Shown: positions 1 through 8,563, counted from the stretch's first letter. The stretch: 64,000 bases of DNA from an uncultured Sphingobacteriaceae bacterium (GCA_946480915.1 CAMLLO010000007.1:62001-126000); one strand, 5' to 3'. Notes: generated by a model from the letters alone, not told the origin. Translations and numbers: made by a program.

Positions 1-2
1 AT

Positions 3-1268
3 CATGATAAAATATTTCTCGACCTTTTAAACGGCTCGAATGCGCAGGTGAGGAGGAAGGAAGGTGATGTGGAGACTGCTTTTAAAAACGCAGCCAAAAT
101 TGTAAAAAGCGATTATCAATGTCCTTTTCTGCCTCATAATCCAATGGAGCCAATGAACTTTTTTGCTCATGTAAGGCCAGATGGGGTGGAATTGGTGGGC
201 CCAACTCAAACTCCCGGAAGCGCACGATCAGGAGTGTCAAAACTACTAGGCATACCGGAAGATAAAATCACTGTCGAAATTACCCGCCTGGGCGGAGGTT
301 TCGGAAGACGATTAATGACTGATTACGCGCTGGAAGCGGCAGAATTATCCAGTTTAATTAAAGCTCCTGTAAAGGTAATCTGGACCCGTGAGGACGATAT
401 GATGGGAGGCAATTATCGCCCTGCTGTCCGTTATCGTTTTGAAGCGGCATTGGATGATAAGGGGAATATGACTGGCTATAGGTTAAGAGGAGCAGGAATT
501 AACGCCGGAAACCCAACCCGCGAAAATAATTTCCCTTCCGGTGCTGTGGACAACCTTTTGATTGAATCCGTTGAGCATAGATCACCAATAACTACAGCTC
601 CATGGAGAGCCCCTATCACTAATTTTTTGGGCTATGCAGAGCAAGCATTTATAGATGAAGTTGCCCAGGCTGCCAAAAAGGATCCGATTCAGTTCAGGCT
701 TGAACTGCTGGAAAAAGCAAAAACCTCACCGGCAGGTGCGGTTCGTTATGATATTGACCGCATGATTGGTGTGATCAAACTTGCTGCCGAAAAATCTGGC
801 TGGGGTACAAAAAAGGATGTTTCACAGGGGTTTAGTGTTTACTTTTCACATGCTTCATATGTGGCCCAGGTTGCCGATGTGGTACTAAAAGCAGGAAAGC
901 CCGTGGTGCAGAAAATATATGCTGCAATTGACTGCGGCGAAGTGATAAACCTGAGTGGTGCCCGCCAGCAGGTTATGGGTGGTATTGTCGACGGGCTTGG
1001 TCATGCTATGTATGGCAATCTGACTTTTAAAGATGGTGTCCCCGAACAAAACAACTACAATAAGTACCGCTTAATCAGGATGAAAGAGATCCCTGAAATA
1101 GAAACGTATTTTGTGAACAACGGTATTGATCCCACAGGATTGGGTGAGCCTGCTCTTCCGCCAGCCGGAGGCGCCGTTGCCAATGCGATATTTAAAGCTA
1201 CCGGTCAACGCTTAAAAGTTCAGCCTTTTATACAAAACGAAGTTTTTAAGGGAAAGAAGGCGGTCTAA
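3..1268 (+). CDS. Molybdopterin-binding subunit of a xanthine dehydrogenase/IorB-type hydroxylase (5' partial)
   Basis: This is the C-terminal part of a large molybdenum hydroxylase subunit; the frame is open through the left edge, so the true start lies outside the window. The GGGFGRR motif, the PWRAP motif and the C-terminal GLGEPALPPAGGA segment match the molybdopterin-cytosine-dinucleotide binding domains of the isoquinoline 1-oxidoreductase beta-subunit family; the Glu in GEPA is at the position of the catalytic base in this family. Such proteins are usually exported by Tat and pair with a small 2Fe-2S subunit, which would lie upstream. The substrate cannot be told from sequence. Family assignment is strong; specific function is not. 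Confidence 0.9.
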   Translation, partial: HDKIFLDLLNGSNAQVRRKEGDVETAFKNAAKIVKSDYQCPFLPHNPMEPMNFFAHVRPDGVELVGPTQTPGSARSGVSKLLGIPEDKITVEITRLGGGFGRRLMTDYALEAAELSSLIKAPVKVIWTREDDMMGGNYRPAVRYRFEAALDDKGNMTGYRLRGAGINAGNPTRENNFPSGAVDNLLIESVEHRSPITTAPWRAPITNFLGYAEQAFIDEVAQAAKKDPIQFRLELLEKAKTSPAGAVRYDIDRMIGVIKLAAEKSGWGTKKDVSQGFSVYFSHASYVAQVADVVLKAGKPVVQKIYAAIDCGEVINLSGARQQVMGGIVDGLGHAMYGNLTFKDGVPEQNNYNKYRLIRMKEIPEIETYFVNNGIDPTGLGEPALPPAGGAVANAIFKATGQRLKVQPFIQNEVFKGKKAV

Positions 1269-1298
1269 GTTTTTTCGGGTTTTAAACCACACCTTGAT

Positions 1299-1321
1299 CC
1301 CCTCCTTGAAATAAGGAGGGG
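1299..1321. terminator. Perfect 9-bp hairpin after the molybdenum hydroxylase
   Basis: CCCCTCCTT (1299-1307) and AAGGAGGGG (1313-1321) form a perfect stem with a 5-nt loop, 31 bases after the stop codon. There is no T-tract, so it may be an mRNA-stabilising or REP-like hairpin rather than a true intrinsic terminator. Confidence 0.5.
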
Positions 1322-1534
1322 AGTATAGCGCTTCAACGAGGCGCTTTAAGTATTCGGGATTCTTCTTCTTTAGTATTCGATGCTGTTGGCGCTTTGTGTT
1401 TAGACGAATTGCAGCGGCATACAGCACTACGTTTCATTGATACTCATAGCAAGTCCAATGAATTTATTTCAAACTCAAACAATCCTAATCCTAAGGAGTT
1501 TATCTTCAAGTCGCTCTCATTTAACCTTCTGAAA

Positions 1535-2392
1535 ATGAATTTTATTAAGTCCGAAAATCATGACGGAACATCTGTCAATTTATATTATGAAGATTGGGGT
1601 ACTGGAAACCCTGTAGTATTTATCCATGGCTGGCCTTTAGACCACCAAATGTGGGAACACCAGATGCGGGTACTCCCGGAGATGGGTTTGCGTTGTATTG
1701 CCTATGATCGCCGCGGTTTTGGAAAATCGGACAAGCCATGGAGCGGCTACGATTACGATACCTTCGCCGACGATTTAAAAGCTGTTTTAGATCAGCTTGA
1801 TTTGCAGAACGTAACTCTGGTAGGTTTTTCAATGGGTGGCGGAGAAGTAGTACGTTACTTTAGCCGGCATGGCGGAAACAGGGTTACTAAAGTAGTGCTT
1901 CTATCCTCTATCGCACCCTTTACCTTAAAAACAGACGATAACCCCGATGGCGTGCCGATCGAGACTTTGCATGAAATGATCACTAACATTCAGGAAGATC
2001 GTGCGGGCTTTCTAACAGGTTTCTCAAAAACGTTTTATGGAGTGAGTGTAGTTAGCCACCAGGTAAGTCAGGCAATGCTCGACTGGAATTTAATGGTAGC
2101 TATGCAAGCCTCGCCTAAAGCAACCGTCGAATGTGTTCATGCCTTTGGCGAAACTGATTTCAGAACAGAGATGCACACCATCAATGTGCCGGCACTTGTG
2201 ATTCATGGAAATAGTGATAAAATAGTTCCGATCGAAGCCACAGGCGAACATGCCGCACGCTTAATCCGCGATGCAAAATATATCGTTTATGAAGATGCAC
2301 CTCATGGTTTGTTTATCACAGAGAAAGAACAACTAAATGCAGATCTGCTTGAATTTATCGATGTAAAAACAACCTCGGAAGTTCACAGGTAA
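1535..2392 (+). CDS. Alpha/beta hydrolase of the non-heme chloroperoxidase/arylesterase type
   Basis: A 285-residue alpha/beta-fold hydrolase. The oxyanion region FIHGWPLDHQ is near residue 29, the nucleophile elbow GFSMGGG puts the Ser at 99, the acid is D228 in HGNSDKIVP and the His is H257 in DAPHGLF, giving a complete Ser-Asp-His triad with family-typical spacing. The open frame continues upstream to 1394, but the 47 extra residues look unlike protein and ATG 1535 gives the normal family length, so that start is preferred. Relatives are annotated as cofactor-free haloperoxidases or esterases; the physiological substrate is unknown. Confidence 0.9.
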   Translation: MNFIKSENHDGTSVNLYYEDWGTGNPVVFIHGWPLDHQMWEHQMRVLPEMGLRCIAYDRRGFGKSDKPWSGYDYDTFADDLKAVLDQLDLQNVTLVGFSMGGGEVVRYFSRHGGNRVTKVVLLSSIAPFTLKTDDNPDGVPIETLHEMITNIQEDRAGFLTGFSKTFYGVSVVSHQVSQAMLDWNLMVAMQASPKATVECVHAFGETDFRTEMHTINVPALVIHGNSDKIVPIEATGEHAARLIRDAKYIVYEDAPHGLFITEKEQLNADLLEFIDVKTTSEVHR

Positions 2393-2437
2393 ATTTTCAT
2401 TGTTTTTTAAACGCAAAAACTTATATTTGAATTCATC

Positions 2438-2494
2438 ATGAAACAAAACCACTATCTAATTTCAGTCGTTGCGGTCGCAGTACAAGCGTATTGA
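2438..2494 (+). CDS. Leader peptide 1, branched-chain residue rich
   Basis: A short frame encodes MKQNHYLISVVAVAVQAY followed by TGA. Seven of 18 residues are Leu, Ile or Val. The stop codon overlaps GACGGG (2493-2498), which is exactly complementary to CCCGTC (2529-2534) in the 5' arm of the terminator that follows. This is the arrangement expected for ribosome-mediated attenuation. It is too short to score as a gene by coding statistics, so the call rests on architecture and on the second leader just downstream. Confidence 0.65.
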   Translation: MKQNHYLISVVAVAVQAY

Positions 2495-2524
2495 CGGGAA
2501 TTTGATATTGAAACCATACAAAGA

Positions 2525-2557
2525 AAAGCCCGTCCAATTTTTGGCCGGGCTTTTTTT
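2525..2557 (+). terminator. Attenuator terminator 1
   Basis: AAAGCCCGTCC (2525-2535) pairs with GGCCGGGCTTT (2543-2553), with one mismatch, and runs into a 7-T tract (2551-2557). Its 5' arm can instead pair with GACGGG at 2493-2498, which would act as an antiterminator when a ribosome stalls in leader 1. Confidence 0.8.
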
Positions 2558-2572
2558 GTTAACAAAATTTTA

Positions 2573-2662
2573 ATGAATACAACAACTCAAAATATCAATC
2601 TAATCAGCTTCGTCTATGCAGTGGTCGTGATGGGTTTACCCTGGCGGGATAGATTGATTTGA
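2573..2662 (+). CDS. Leader peptide 2, branched-chain residue rich
   Basis: A 29-residue frame starts MNTTTQNINLISFVYAVVVM and ends GLPWRDRLI. The core LISFVYAVVV resembles LISVVAVAV of leader 1, so the two leaders appear related. GCGGGA (2644-2649), inside the coding region, is complementary to TCCCGC (2691-2696) in the 5' arm of the next terminator. The Ile/Leu/Val codon runs suggest sensing of charged branched-chain tRNAs; this is inference. Confidence 0.65.
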   Translation: MNTTTQNINLISFVYAVVVMGLPWRDRLI

Positions 2663-2687
2663 GTTTTTTTAAACTTTTAATTCATCG

Positions 2688-2715
2688 GCCTCCCGCAAAA
2701 CGGGAGGCTTTTTTT
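2688..2715 (+). terminator. Attenuator terminator 2
   Basis: GCCTCCCG (2688-2695) and CGGGAGGC (2701-2708) form a perfect 8-bp stem with a 5-nt loop, followed by 7 T. It ends 19 bases before the aminotransferase start, so it must be read through for that gene to be expressed. Confidence 0.85.
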
Positions 2716-2734
2716 ATGTAAATAATTTCAGATT

Positions 2735-3922
2735 ATGAGTACATCAACAAGTCAACAGTACAACTACGCTAAGCGGGTACAAAACGTTCCGCAATCATTT
2801 GTTCGCGAGATATTGAAAGTAGCGTCAAATCCCCAAATAGTTTCCTTTGCCGGTGGCTTGCCCAACCCCGCCTTATTTCCTGTCGACGAACTGGCGAAAT
2901 GTTCGGCAAACGTGTTTCAAAAATTTGGCAGGCAGGCCCTGCAATACGCTTCAACCGAAGGACTGTATCCTTTAAGGGAATTTATAGCGAATCGGTATAA
3001 ACAACGCCATAACCTGGATATTTCTCCTGAGCAGATTTTAATCACCAACGGATCGCAGCAGGCGCTTGATTTGATCGCTAAATTGTTTATTAATCCCGGT
3101 GATAAGGTAGTTGTTGAACGCCCCGGTTATTTGGGTGCACTGCAATGCTTTTCGATGTTTCAGGCCGATATAATGGAAGCCGGTTTAGAAAATGATGGCA
3201 TAAACACGCAGCAATTAGATGATCTGTTAAGCAGTAATCCGGTAAAGTTTTTTTACGGAATACCTAACTTTCAAAACCCTACCGGAATAAGTTACACAGA
3301 AGAGAAGCGAAGGGAGACGGCACGAATCCTTGCCAGACACGGAACTCTCTTTATCGAAGACGATCCTTATGGCGAAATCTCGTTTGGAGATAAAAAAACA
3401 CTTGCACCTGTTTTTTCGCATCTCGCCGGTCAAACTATTTTGCTGGGTTCATTCTCGAAGATCATTGCTCCGGGCTTACGCCTGGGCTGGATGATCGCAA
3501 GTCCGGACATCATCCGAAAAGCTACCATTTTAAAACAGGCATCTGATTTGCATTCGGGCAACCTCACACAGCATATTTTGTACGAGTTTTTAGCAAATTA
3601 TGACCTGGATAAGCATATAGGCAGGATTAAACTGCAATACGAACAACAGTGCAAGCTGATGCTGGAAGCTCTTCATCATTATTTTCCATTTTCTGTTAAC
3701 TACACCAGGCCCCTTGGCGGGATGTTTTGCTGGCTTACATTGCCCCAGGGCATTACCGCACGCGAGTTGTTGCAGCGAGCACTCAAAGAAGACATCATTT
3801 TCGTACCCGGCGATACTTTTTACGCCCGCAATGCTGATTCACAAACACTGCGCCTTAATTTTTCTAACGTTGCCGAGGATGCAATGGAAAAAGGCTTGAG
3901 GAAATTAGCGGGTCTGATATGA
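2735..3922 (+). CDS. PLP-dependent class I/II aminotransferase (LysN/KAT-like)
   Basis: A 395-residue fold-type I aminotransferase resembling the LysN/2-aminoadipate aminotransferase and MocR-catalytic-domain group. Visible motifs are VSFAGGLPNPALFP at the N terminus, NGSQQALDL at the cofactor phosphate site, NFQNPTG near residue 180, ERPGYLG, and GSFSKIIAPGLRLGW with the PLP lysine at K242. Length is normal. It lies 19 bp behind two tandem attenuators whose leader peptides are rich in Leu, Ile and Val, so a role in branched-chain amino acid transamination is a reasonable inference, but the fold alone would equally allow 2-aminoadipate or aromatic substrates. Confidence 0.9.
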   Translation: MSTSTSQQYNYAKRVQNVPQSFVREILKVASNPQIVSFAGGLPNPALFPVDELAKCSANVFQKFGRQALQYASTEGLYPLREFIANRYKQRHNLDISPEQILITNGSQQALDLIAKLFINPGDKVVVERPGYLGALQCFSMFQADIMEAGLENDGINTQQLDDLLSSNPVKFFYGIPNFQNPTGISYTEEKRRETARILARHGTLFIEDDPYGEISFGDKKTLAPVFSHLAGQTILLGSFSKIIAPGLRLGWMIASPDIIRKATILKQASDLHSGNLTQHILYEFLANYDLDKHIGRIKLQYEQQCKLMLEALHHYFPFSVNYTRPLGGMFCWLTLPQGITARELLQRALKEDIIFVPGDTFYARNADSQTLRLNFSNVAEDAMEKGLRKLAGLI

Positions 3923-4105
3923 GTGATGGGTAAGGGCGCCTGAATTTAAAAGGCAGGTTATGATAGGAGATGATTCGATGGAAGCTGATATACATCAGTT
4001 TGCAGCCTGACCAGGGACAGCTTATTGATGTTTTTTATTCCCTCTCTTTAAGCATAGGTATACATTGTGATAACGGGCAGGAATGTAAAATCAATTGGGA
4101 AAAAA

Positions 4106-4270
4106 ATGGCAGATCAATCAAATGCAATTTATGGCCTGGCGTTTATAGGCGCTTTTATCTATTATATTAAACAGGCCACAACGTTTTGGATGGGTGTGAT
4201 AGGTTTTTTTAAGGCTATTGTATGGCCTGCAATTCTTATGTATAAGCTTTTTGAGTTTTTCAAATTATAG
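4106..4270 (+). CDS. Small conserved membrane protein
   Basis: A 54-residue protein beginning MADQSNAIYGLAFIGAFIYY. The frame stays open upstream to 4067, but ATG 4106 is preceded by a GGGA-type ribosome binding sequence and gives the compact form. It has two hydrophobic segments, IYGLAFIGAFIYYI and a second around VIGFFKAIVWPAILMY, and a short C-terminal FEFFKL. I recall similar ~54-residue proteins with an ATTFWMGV segment in other bacteria, all of unknown function. An overlapping frame at 3970-4170 is rejected. Confidence 0.65.
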   Translation: MADQSNAIYGLAFIGAFIYYIKQATTFWMGVIGFFKAIVWPAILMYKLFEFFKL

Positions 4271-4324
4271 ATACTTTCATTACACGTAAAATTATTCCAA
4301 ATCAGGCGTTTAGCGTCAAGGCAA

Positions 4325-4355
4325 CCTCCTTTGGATCGGATTTCATAAAAGGAGG
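4325..4355 (+). promoter_or_regulatory. Hairpin that sequesters the ribosome binding site of the DUF6629 gene
   Basis: CCTCCTTT (4325-4332) is perfectly complementary to AAAGGAGG (4348-4355), with a 15-nt loop. The second arm is a full-strength Shine-Dalgarno sequence five bases before ATG 4360. Strong Shine-Dalgarno sequences are unusual in this phylum, so pairing it off suggests translational control, for example by temperature, a protein or a ligand. No known riboswitch class is recognised. Confidence 0.55.
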
Positions 4356-4359
4356 ATGT

Positions 4360-5031
4360 ATGTGTTTTTCAGCAAGCGCCAGTTTTGTTGCCAGTGCCGC
4401 ACTTTTAACCGGCGGAGTTGCTACATTAAAGCAAACCACAAATGTAAGGCAAATTCCATTTGCATCTATACCAATGCTCTTTGGCGTTCAGCAGCTTATG
4501 GAGGGGTTTTTATGGCTTTCATTTATGAATCCCGATTTTTCTGCTTTCGGGAAGCCCTCCACCTATATGTTTTTAATCTTTGCGCAGGTGGTCTGGCCAG
4601 CCCTGGTTCCCATTTCAATTTACCTTTTCGAAAAAGATCCGAAGACGAAAAAAATACTGCTCGTGCTTTCGGGCATTGGAGCAATCGTTTCTTTGTACAT
4701 CACTTATAGCCTGCTGTTTTACCCTGTCGAGGCGGGAATCAGTTCCCATCATATAGCGTATTATACTAATTTCCCCCATCAACGAGGGGTAATTCCGTCA
4801 TTACTATATTTGCTGCCGACTGTTGTTCCTCCGTTTATGTCAGGTTTGAGAAAAATGAACTTCCTCGGGGCTATCATCTTAATTTCTCTTATCATAAGTA
4901 AAGTGTATTTCCCTGTAGCAAACCTGGTTTCTGTTTGGTGCTACTTTGCTGCCCTTATAAGTGTTACGGTCTATTTTATTGTGAAGGAGATGAGAGATAG
5001 GTATTACACAGATATTAAAGTTTATGCGTAG
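4360..5031 (+). CDS. DUF6629 family integral membrane protein
   Basis: A 223-residue hydrophobic protein beginning MCFSASASFVASAALLTGG, the characteristic opening of the DUF6629 family. About six to seven membrane spans are visible, for example around residues 8-22, 37-56, 66-88, 97-118, 160-182 and 190-212. No catalytic motif is recognised and the function is unknown. It has an exceptionally good ribosome binding site that is masked by an upstream hairpin. It ends 21 bp from the convergent chromate transporter. Confidence 0.85.
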   Translation: MCFSASASFVASAALLTGGVATLKQTTNVRQIPFASIPMLFGVQQLMEGFLWLSFMNPDFSAFGKPSTYMFLIFAQVVWPALVPISIYLFEKDPKTKKILLVLSGIGAIVSLYITYSLLFYPVEAGISSHHIAYYTNFPHQRGVIPSLLYLLPTVVPPFMSGLRKMNFLGAIILISLIISKVYFPVANLVSVWCYFAALISVTVYFIVKEMRDRYYTDIKVYA

Positions 5032-5051
5032 GCTTCTGTGCCTGTAGTCAG

Positions 5052-6188
5052 TTAAAGAAGTGTCAGCAGATATCCAAGTAATGAACCTCCGATTACTATA
5101 AATGCGCTATTAATTTTCTTGAAGCCAAAGGTTAGCACGATACTTAACACCGCTATCGTGATTGTCCTCCAGTCGGTAATGGTATCTTTCCCCATAGCAT
5201 ACGCTACAGAGATAATAATAGCGACCGAAGCAATATTTACAGCATCAAGGAATGCGGAAAACAGAATGGAGTTTCTCATTTTCTTAACCAGCGGATTTAG
5301 CAAAGCAACAAATACAAATGAGGGGAGGAATATCCCGATGGTTGAAACCACCGCTCCGCTAATACCATTGATCTGATATCCAATAAAAGTAACCGATGAA
5401 AAGACCGGACCGGGAGTAAACTGCCCGACGGCAATGGCATCAATAAGTTGTTGCCGACTTAAAATTCCTGTTGTTACTAACTCCGCATCCAGGAATGCAA
5501 ATAGTACATAACCGCTTCCGTAAAGTATTGCGCCGATTTTAAGAAAGGTGAAAAATAAGGTTAAATTATTTGCTGAGACAGTTGTTTGGGTTGAAACCAG
5601 TGTAATAGGGAGAATGCTGCTGCTGATACTTCCTTTGTTTTTAAAGGTTGCCGACAGCAAAGCAAGAAAGCCGGCGCCGAACATCAAAAATATTTCATTG
5701 AAATTGAACAGGGATAATATCAGAACAGCACAACCGAGTATTGCCAGTTCAATGCTTTTTAATGATTTTTTTGCCAGTGGAAAGATTGCCGCCAGGATAA
5801 TAGCAATGATGGCCGGTTTAATGCCATAAACGAAAGGTTGCACCTGCGGACTTTCGCCGTATTCTTTGTACAGCCAGGCAAAAATGCCTGTAATTAAAAC
5901 GGCTGGTATAATAAAGCAAGATCCGGCTACAAGTAAACCTCTCCAACCAGCCCTTTCTTTGCCGATGTGGATTGCCAACTCTGTGCTGTTTGGACCGGGA
6001 ATTAAATTGGTGGCGCCAATCAGATCCAGGAAATGCTGTTCGCTCAGCCATTTTCTTTTGTTTACTACTTCCAGCTGCATCATGGCTATGTGTGCAGCTG
6101 GTCCTCCAAACGCTGTGAATCCGAGCTTTAAAAAAAGTTTTGCTACCTCAATTAATTCCGCTTTTTTCCCGGTTCTATTATTCTGCAA
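5052..6188 (-). CDS. chrA: Chromate efflux transporter, CHR family
   Basis: A 378-residue protein with two homologous chromate-transporter halves. The N-terminal half carries FLKLGFTAFGGPAAHIAMM and LIGATNLIPGPNSTELAI; the C-terminal half carries FLKIGAILYGSGYVLFAFL and AVGQFTPGPVFSS. These FGGP/PGP motifs mark long-chain bidomain CHR proteins, predicted to have 10-12 membrane spans and to export chromate anions. It begins 46 bp after the DUF1801 gene on the same strand and may share its transcript. The family assignment is firm; whether it gives chromate resistance is not shown. Confidence 0.93.
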   Translation of the reverse strand: MQNNRTGKKAELIEVAKLFLKLGFTAFGGPAAHIAMMQLEVVNKRKWLSEQHFLDLIGATNLIPGPNSTELAIHIGKERAGWRGLLVAGSCFIIPAVLITGIFAWLYKEYGESPQVQPFVYGIKPAIIAIILAAIFPLAKKSLKSIELAILGCAVLILSLFNFNEIFLMFGAGFLALLSATFKNKGSISSSILPITLVSTQTTVSANNLTLFFTFLKIGAILYGSGYVLFAFLDAELVTTGILSRQQLIDAIAVGQFTPGPVFSSVTFIGYQINGISGAVVSTIGIFLPSFVFVALLNPLVKKMRNSILFSAFLDAVNIASVAIIISVAYAMGKDTITDWRTITIAVLSIVLTFGFKKINSAFIVIGGSLLGYLLTLL

Positions 6189-6233
6189 TTTTTATGCGTG
6201 CTGATACGAACGTAAATCTGACGATTATTTTTT

Positions 6234-6608
6234 TTATCTCCTCTTTTTTGAATCCTTTTCCATGTTCTCTTTTACTCTGAACTTGACAATCTTCGTGATT
6301 AAGTCGAGCGGCATGGGCTTGTCGAGCGGAAATTGAACCGAACCTTTTGCGCCTTTATAGGCAGAGAGTTTTTCTTTAAATTGTTCAATTCCCGACGGAC
6401 TGGGATAGAAACCAATATGATTTTTGAAGGCAGCAAAATGCACTAAGTTTCCATTTAAAACATAAGTGGGCATTCCATAACTAATAGTTTCTTTTGCTTC
6501 AGGAGCTGTTTGTCGAATCCTTGTCCGGATTTGTTGAAGTAAGTTTTGAATTACTTCGGGGAAACTGGCGATATAGGTATCCACATCGTTTGCCATAATC
6601 TTCGACAT
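6234..6608 (-). CDS. DUF1801 (iron-chaperone-like fold) protein
   Basis: A 124-residue protein starting MSKIMANDVDTYIASFPEV, with ISYGMPTYVLNGNLVHFAAF, then HIGFYPSP and a final KGSVQFPLDKPMPLDLI segment, all typical of DUF1801/YdhG-like proteins. ATG at 6596 (MANDVD) is an equally possible start. Relatives include the Bacillus frataxin-like iron chaperone, but most members have no tested role. It is the third gene of a minus-strand run GNAT, VOC, DUF1801, chrA. Confidence 0.88.
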   Translation of the reverse strand: MSKIMANDVDTYIASFPEVIQNLLQQIRTRIRQTAPEAKETISYGMPTYVLNGNLVHFAAFKNHIGFYPSPSGIEQFKEKLSAYKGAKGSVQFPLDKPMPLDLITKIVKFRVKENMEKDSKKRR

Positions 6609-6633
6609 ATTTCTTTTTATCTAATATGGTTTT

Positions 6634-7044
6634 TTATCCTTTGAAATTCAGCTGCCACGATACGCCATATTTATCCGCAAGCCAGCAAAATTTCTTGCTA
6701 AACTCATATTCATCAGGAGGCATCATAACCACTCCACCATCCGAGAGCTTTGAAAATAGGGTGTCCAGTTCTTCTTCACTTTCGCATTCCACAAAAATTG
6801 AAAAGGATGGTGTAAAAGAAAAGGCATGTCCCATGGCGCTGTCAAAGGCCATATATTGCAAGCCATCGAGGGTAAACACAGAATGCTTAACATCTCCCGC
6901 TTTTCCGCCCGGTACGCTTTCCTTATAATACTCTATTTCTTTGATTTCAGAGTTTTTAAACAGGGATGTATATAATTTGATGGCTTCTTCAGCTTTTCCG
7001 CATTGATCGCCAACAAACATTAAGAAGGTGCTTGTTTTTTGCAT
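6634..7044 (-). CDS. VOC family protein, PhnB-like
   Basis: A 136-residue vicinal-oxygen-chelate protein of the PhnB/3-demethylubiquinone methyltransferase-like type. It shows two beta-alpha-beta-beta-beta units, the segment QCGKAEEAIKLYTSLFKNSE near the N terminus, SFSIFVECESEEELD in the middle and the closing WLADKYGVSWQLNF. These proteins are annotated as glyoxalase or resistance-like but most have no known substrate. Its start is 3 bp from the upstream GNAT gene stop, so the two are translationally close. Confidence 0.9.
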   Translation of the reverse strand: MQKTSTFLMFVGDQCGKAEEAIKLYTSLFKNSEIKEIEYYKESVPGGKAGDVKHSVFTLDGLQYMAFDSAMGHAFSFTPSFSIFVECESEEELDTLFSKLSDGGVVMMPPDEYEFSKKFCWLADKYGVSWQLNFKG

Positions 7045-7047
7045 GGT

Positions 7048-7599
7048 TCATGTGTCTTTATTGTTTAAAATTTCATATAAAATACATTCTTCTAAATTAT
7101 TGTGTTCGCTAAGTAATGGATGTTTAAAGTTCATTACTTTAGTCATGCCGATCTTATTTATCACCCGCTGCGATTTGATATTTACCTTAGGGGCTAATGC
7201 ATTTACTTTATTTAGATTCAATTCCTTAAATGCATACTGTAGGCATCGTTTTGCTCCTTCTGTCGCATAACCTTTATTCCATTCTATGGCTTTCAATCTC
7301 CAGCCAACATCTATGCAAGGAGTAAAATCAGCCTTAAAGTTCTGTTCCGATAAGCCTATGAATCCAATCATCTCCTGATCGTCAAGTTTATCCACGGCAA
7401 AATAACAAAAGCCTTTTGCAGTGAATTGATTTTGCATTTTTATGATAAACTCGATCGTTTGTTTTTCCGACGGAAGAGTTGGAAAAAACTCCATTACCCT
7501 TGGGTCACTATTTATTTCAGACAGAACTTTCAGATCGTCCGGGTGCCAATTTCTGAACCCTAGTCGGTCTGATCTAAATATATATACCTTGTTTTGCAT
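7048..7599 (-). CDS. GNAT N-acetyltransferase, RimJ/RimL-like
   Basis: A 183-residue acetyltransferase of the Acetyltransf_3 type. It begins MQNKVYIFRSDRLGFRNW and has the GWRLKAIEWNKGYATEGAKR acetyl-CoA loop region and an NIKSQRVINKIGM segment typical of motif B. A longer frame reaching 7638 adds 13 residues that do not fit the family, so ATG 7599 is chosen. It heads the minus-strand run with VOC, DUF1801 and chrA. The substrate is unknown. Confidence 0.88.
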   Translation of the reverse strand: MQNKVYIFRSDRLGFRNWHPDDLKVLSEINSDPRVMEFFPTLPSEKQTIEFIIKMQNQFTAKGFCYFAVDKLDDQEMIGFIGLSEQNFKADFTPCIDVGWRLKAIEWNKGYATEGAKRCLQYAFKELNLNKVNALAPKVNIKSQRVINKIGMTKVMNFKHPLLSEHNNLEECILYEILNNKDT

Positions 7600-7861
7600 G
7601 CAAAAGGAAGTTTGACAGCTGGCGGAATTATCGCCCAAATTTCAAACTTAATAATTGCCTCATCGTTTACGAAATTTTCAGATTTTTTCTGTGTCTCCCG
7701 TTCACATACTGATAAGAATTAACACATCGGTTGATGCAAATCAGCCAAATCAGGTCAAAAGAAGTGCAACTTTATCACACATTGTATAATAACCTATGAA
7801 CTGATTATGAATCCTTGATCTTAGATATCCATCTATCGAGGTTAACATCAAATTTGAAGCT

Positions 7862-8563
7862 ATGAAGAGCGTATTTCCCTTAATGTCAGGCGCATGCCTT
7901 CTTTATTTAGTAGCCTGCTCAGAAAAAGGAGTTGAAATGGACCAACCCGTTCAAACAGGTTCTAAAATTTGCACCTGCCAGATTAAGCCTGTATTTGTGT
8001 CAGATCAATCGAATATTCAATTGCTTGAGCCGTATTACTATAACGTTTATCATGGTCCGATGGGGCAGGAGTTTGTTCCGCAGCTTCATGCCCTGGATGC
8101 AGTGGAGTTACAGTTTGGCGATGCCAGTTGCAGCGGACAGGGAAGTTTTGGCGGATATGTGCAGGTTCGGATAAGAGAAACTACTATATCAGGAAAAATT
8201 TTGGGGACAAGCGCCGAAAATCATTTTGTAAATTGCTTTAGCGGTACGGTGCGGTTTGACTTTCCTGAATACGTCACTGTAGTGCCCGGAAAAAAGTATG
8301 TGATCGAACCCGTTTATGTTTCGGGCAATCATTGTCTTATGTATGTGGATAACGGCGGAATTTCATACTCGCCGGGAAATTTTATTATGAACGGAACTGT
8401 CGACCACGAAAAAGATCTGTGGTTTAGAGAAGGCTTATACTATTCGGTGGCAATTAAGTCAGAACAGTTGAGCATTCAAGGATGGGAAAAACTGGTGCGA
8501 CGTGACGGAACTCCATTTAAGAATAAGGAAGAATGTGTGGAATATATTAATGCCGGGCATTGA
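7862..8563 (+). CDS. Hypothetical lipoprotein
   Basis: A 233-residue protein with an N-terminal lipoprotein signal: MKSVFPLMSGACLLYLVAC, with the lipobox LVAC and Cys19. The mature part has repeated beta-type segments (QVRIRETTISGKILGTS, YVTVVPGKKYVIEPVYVSGN) and resembles a jelly-roll or carbohydrate-binding-like beta sandwich. I do not recognise the family. It stands alone, and is followed 136 bp later by a small-RNA-like element. Confidence 0.75.
   Translation: MKSVFPLMSGACLLYLVACSEKGVEMDQPVQTGSKICTCQIKPVFVSDQSNIQLLEPYYYNVYHGPMGQEFVPQLHALDAVELQFGDASCSGQGSFGGYVQVRIRETTISGKILGTSAENHFVNCFSGTVRFDFPEYVTVVPGKKYVIEPVYVSGNHCLMYVDNGGISYSPGNFIMNGTVDHEKDLWFREGLYYSVAIKSEQLSIQGWEKLVRRDGTPFKNKEECVEYINAGH

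Noticed and set aside
3970..4170. 66-codon frame overlapping the small membrane protein
   Set aside because: It is out of frame with the better supported 4106-4270 gene and lacks coding character.
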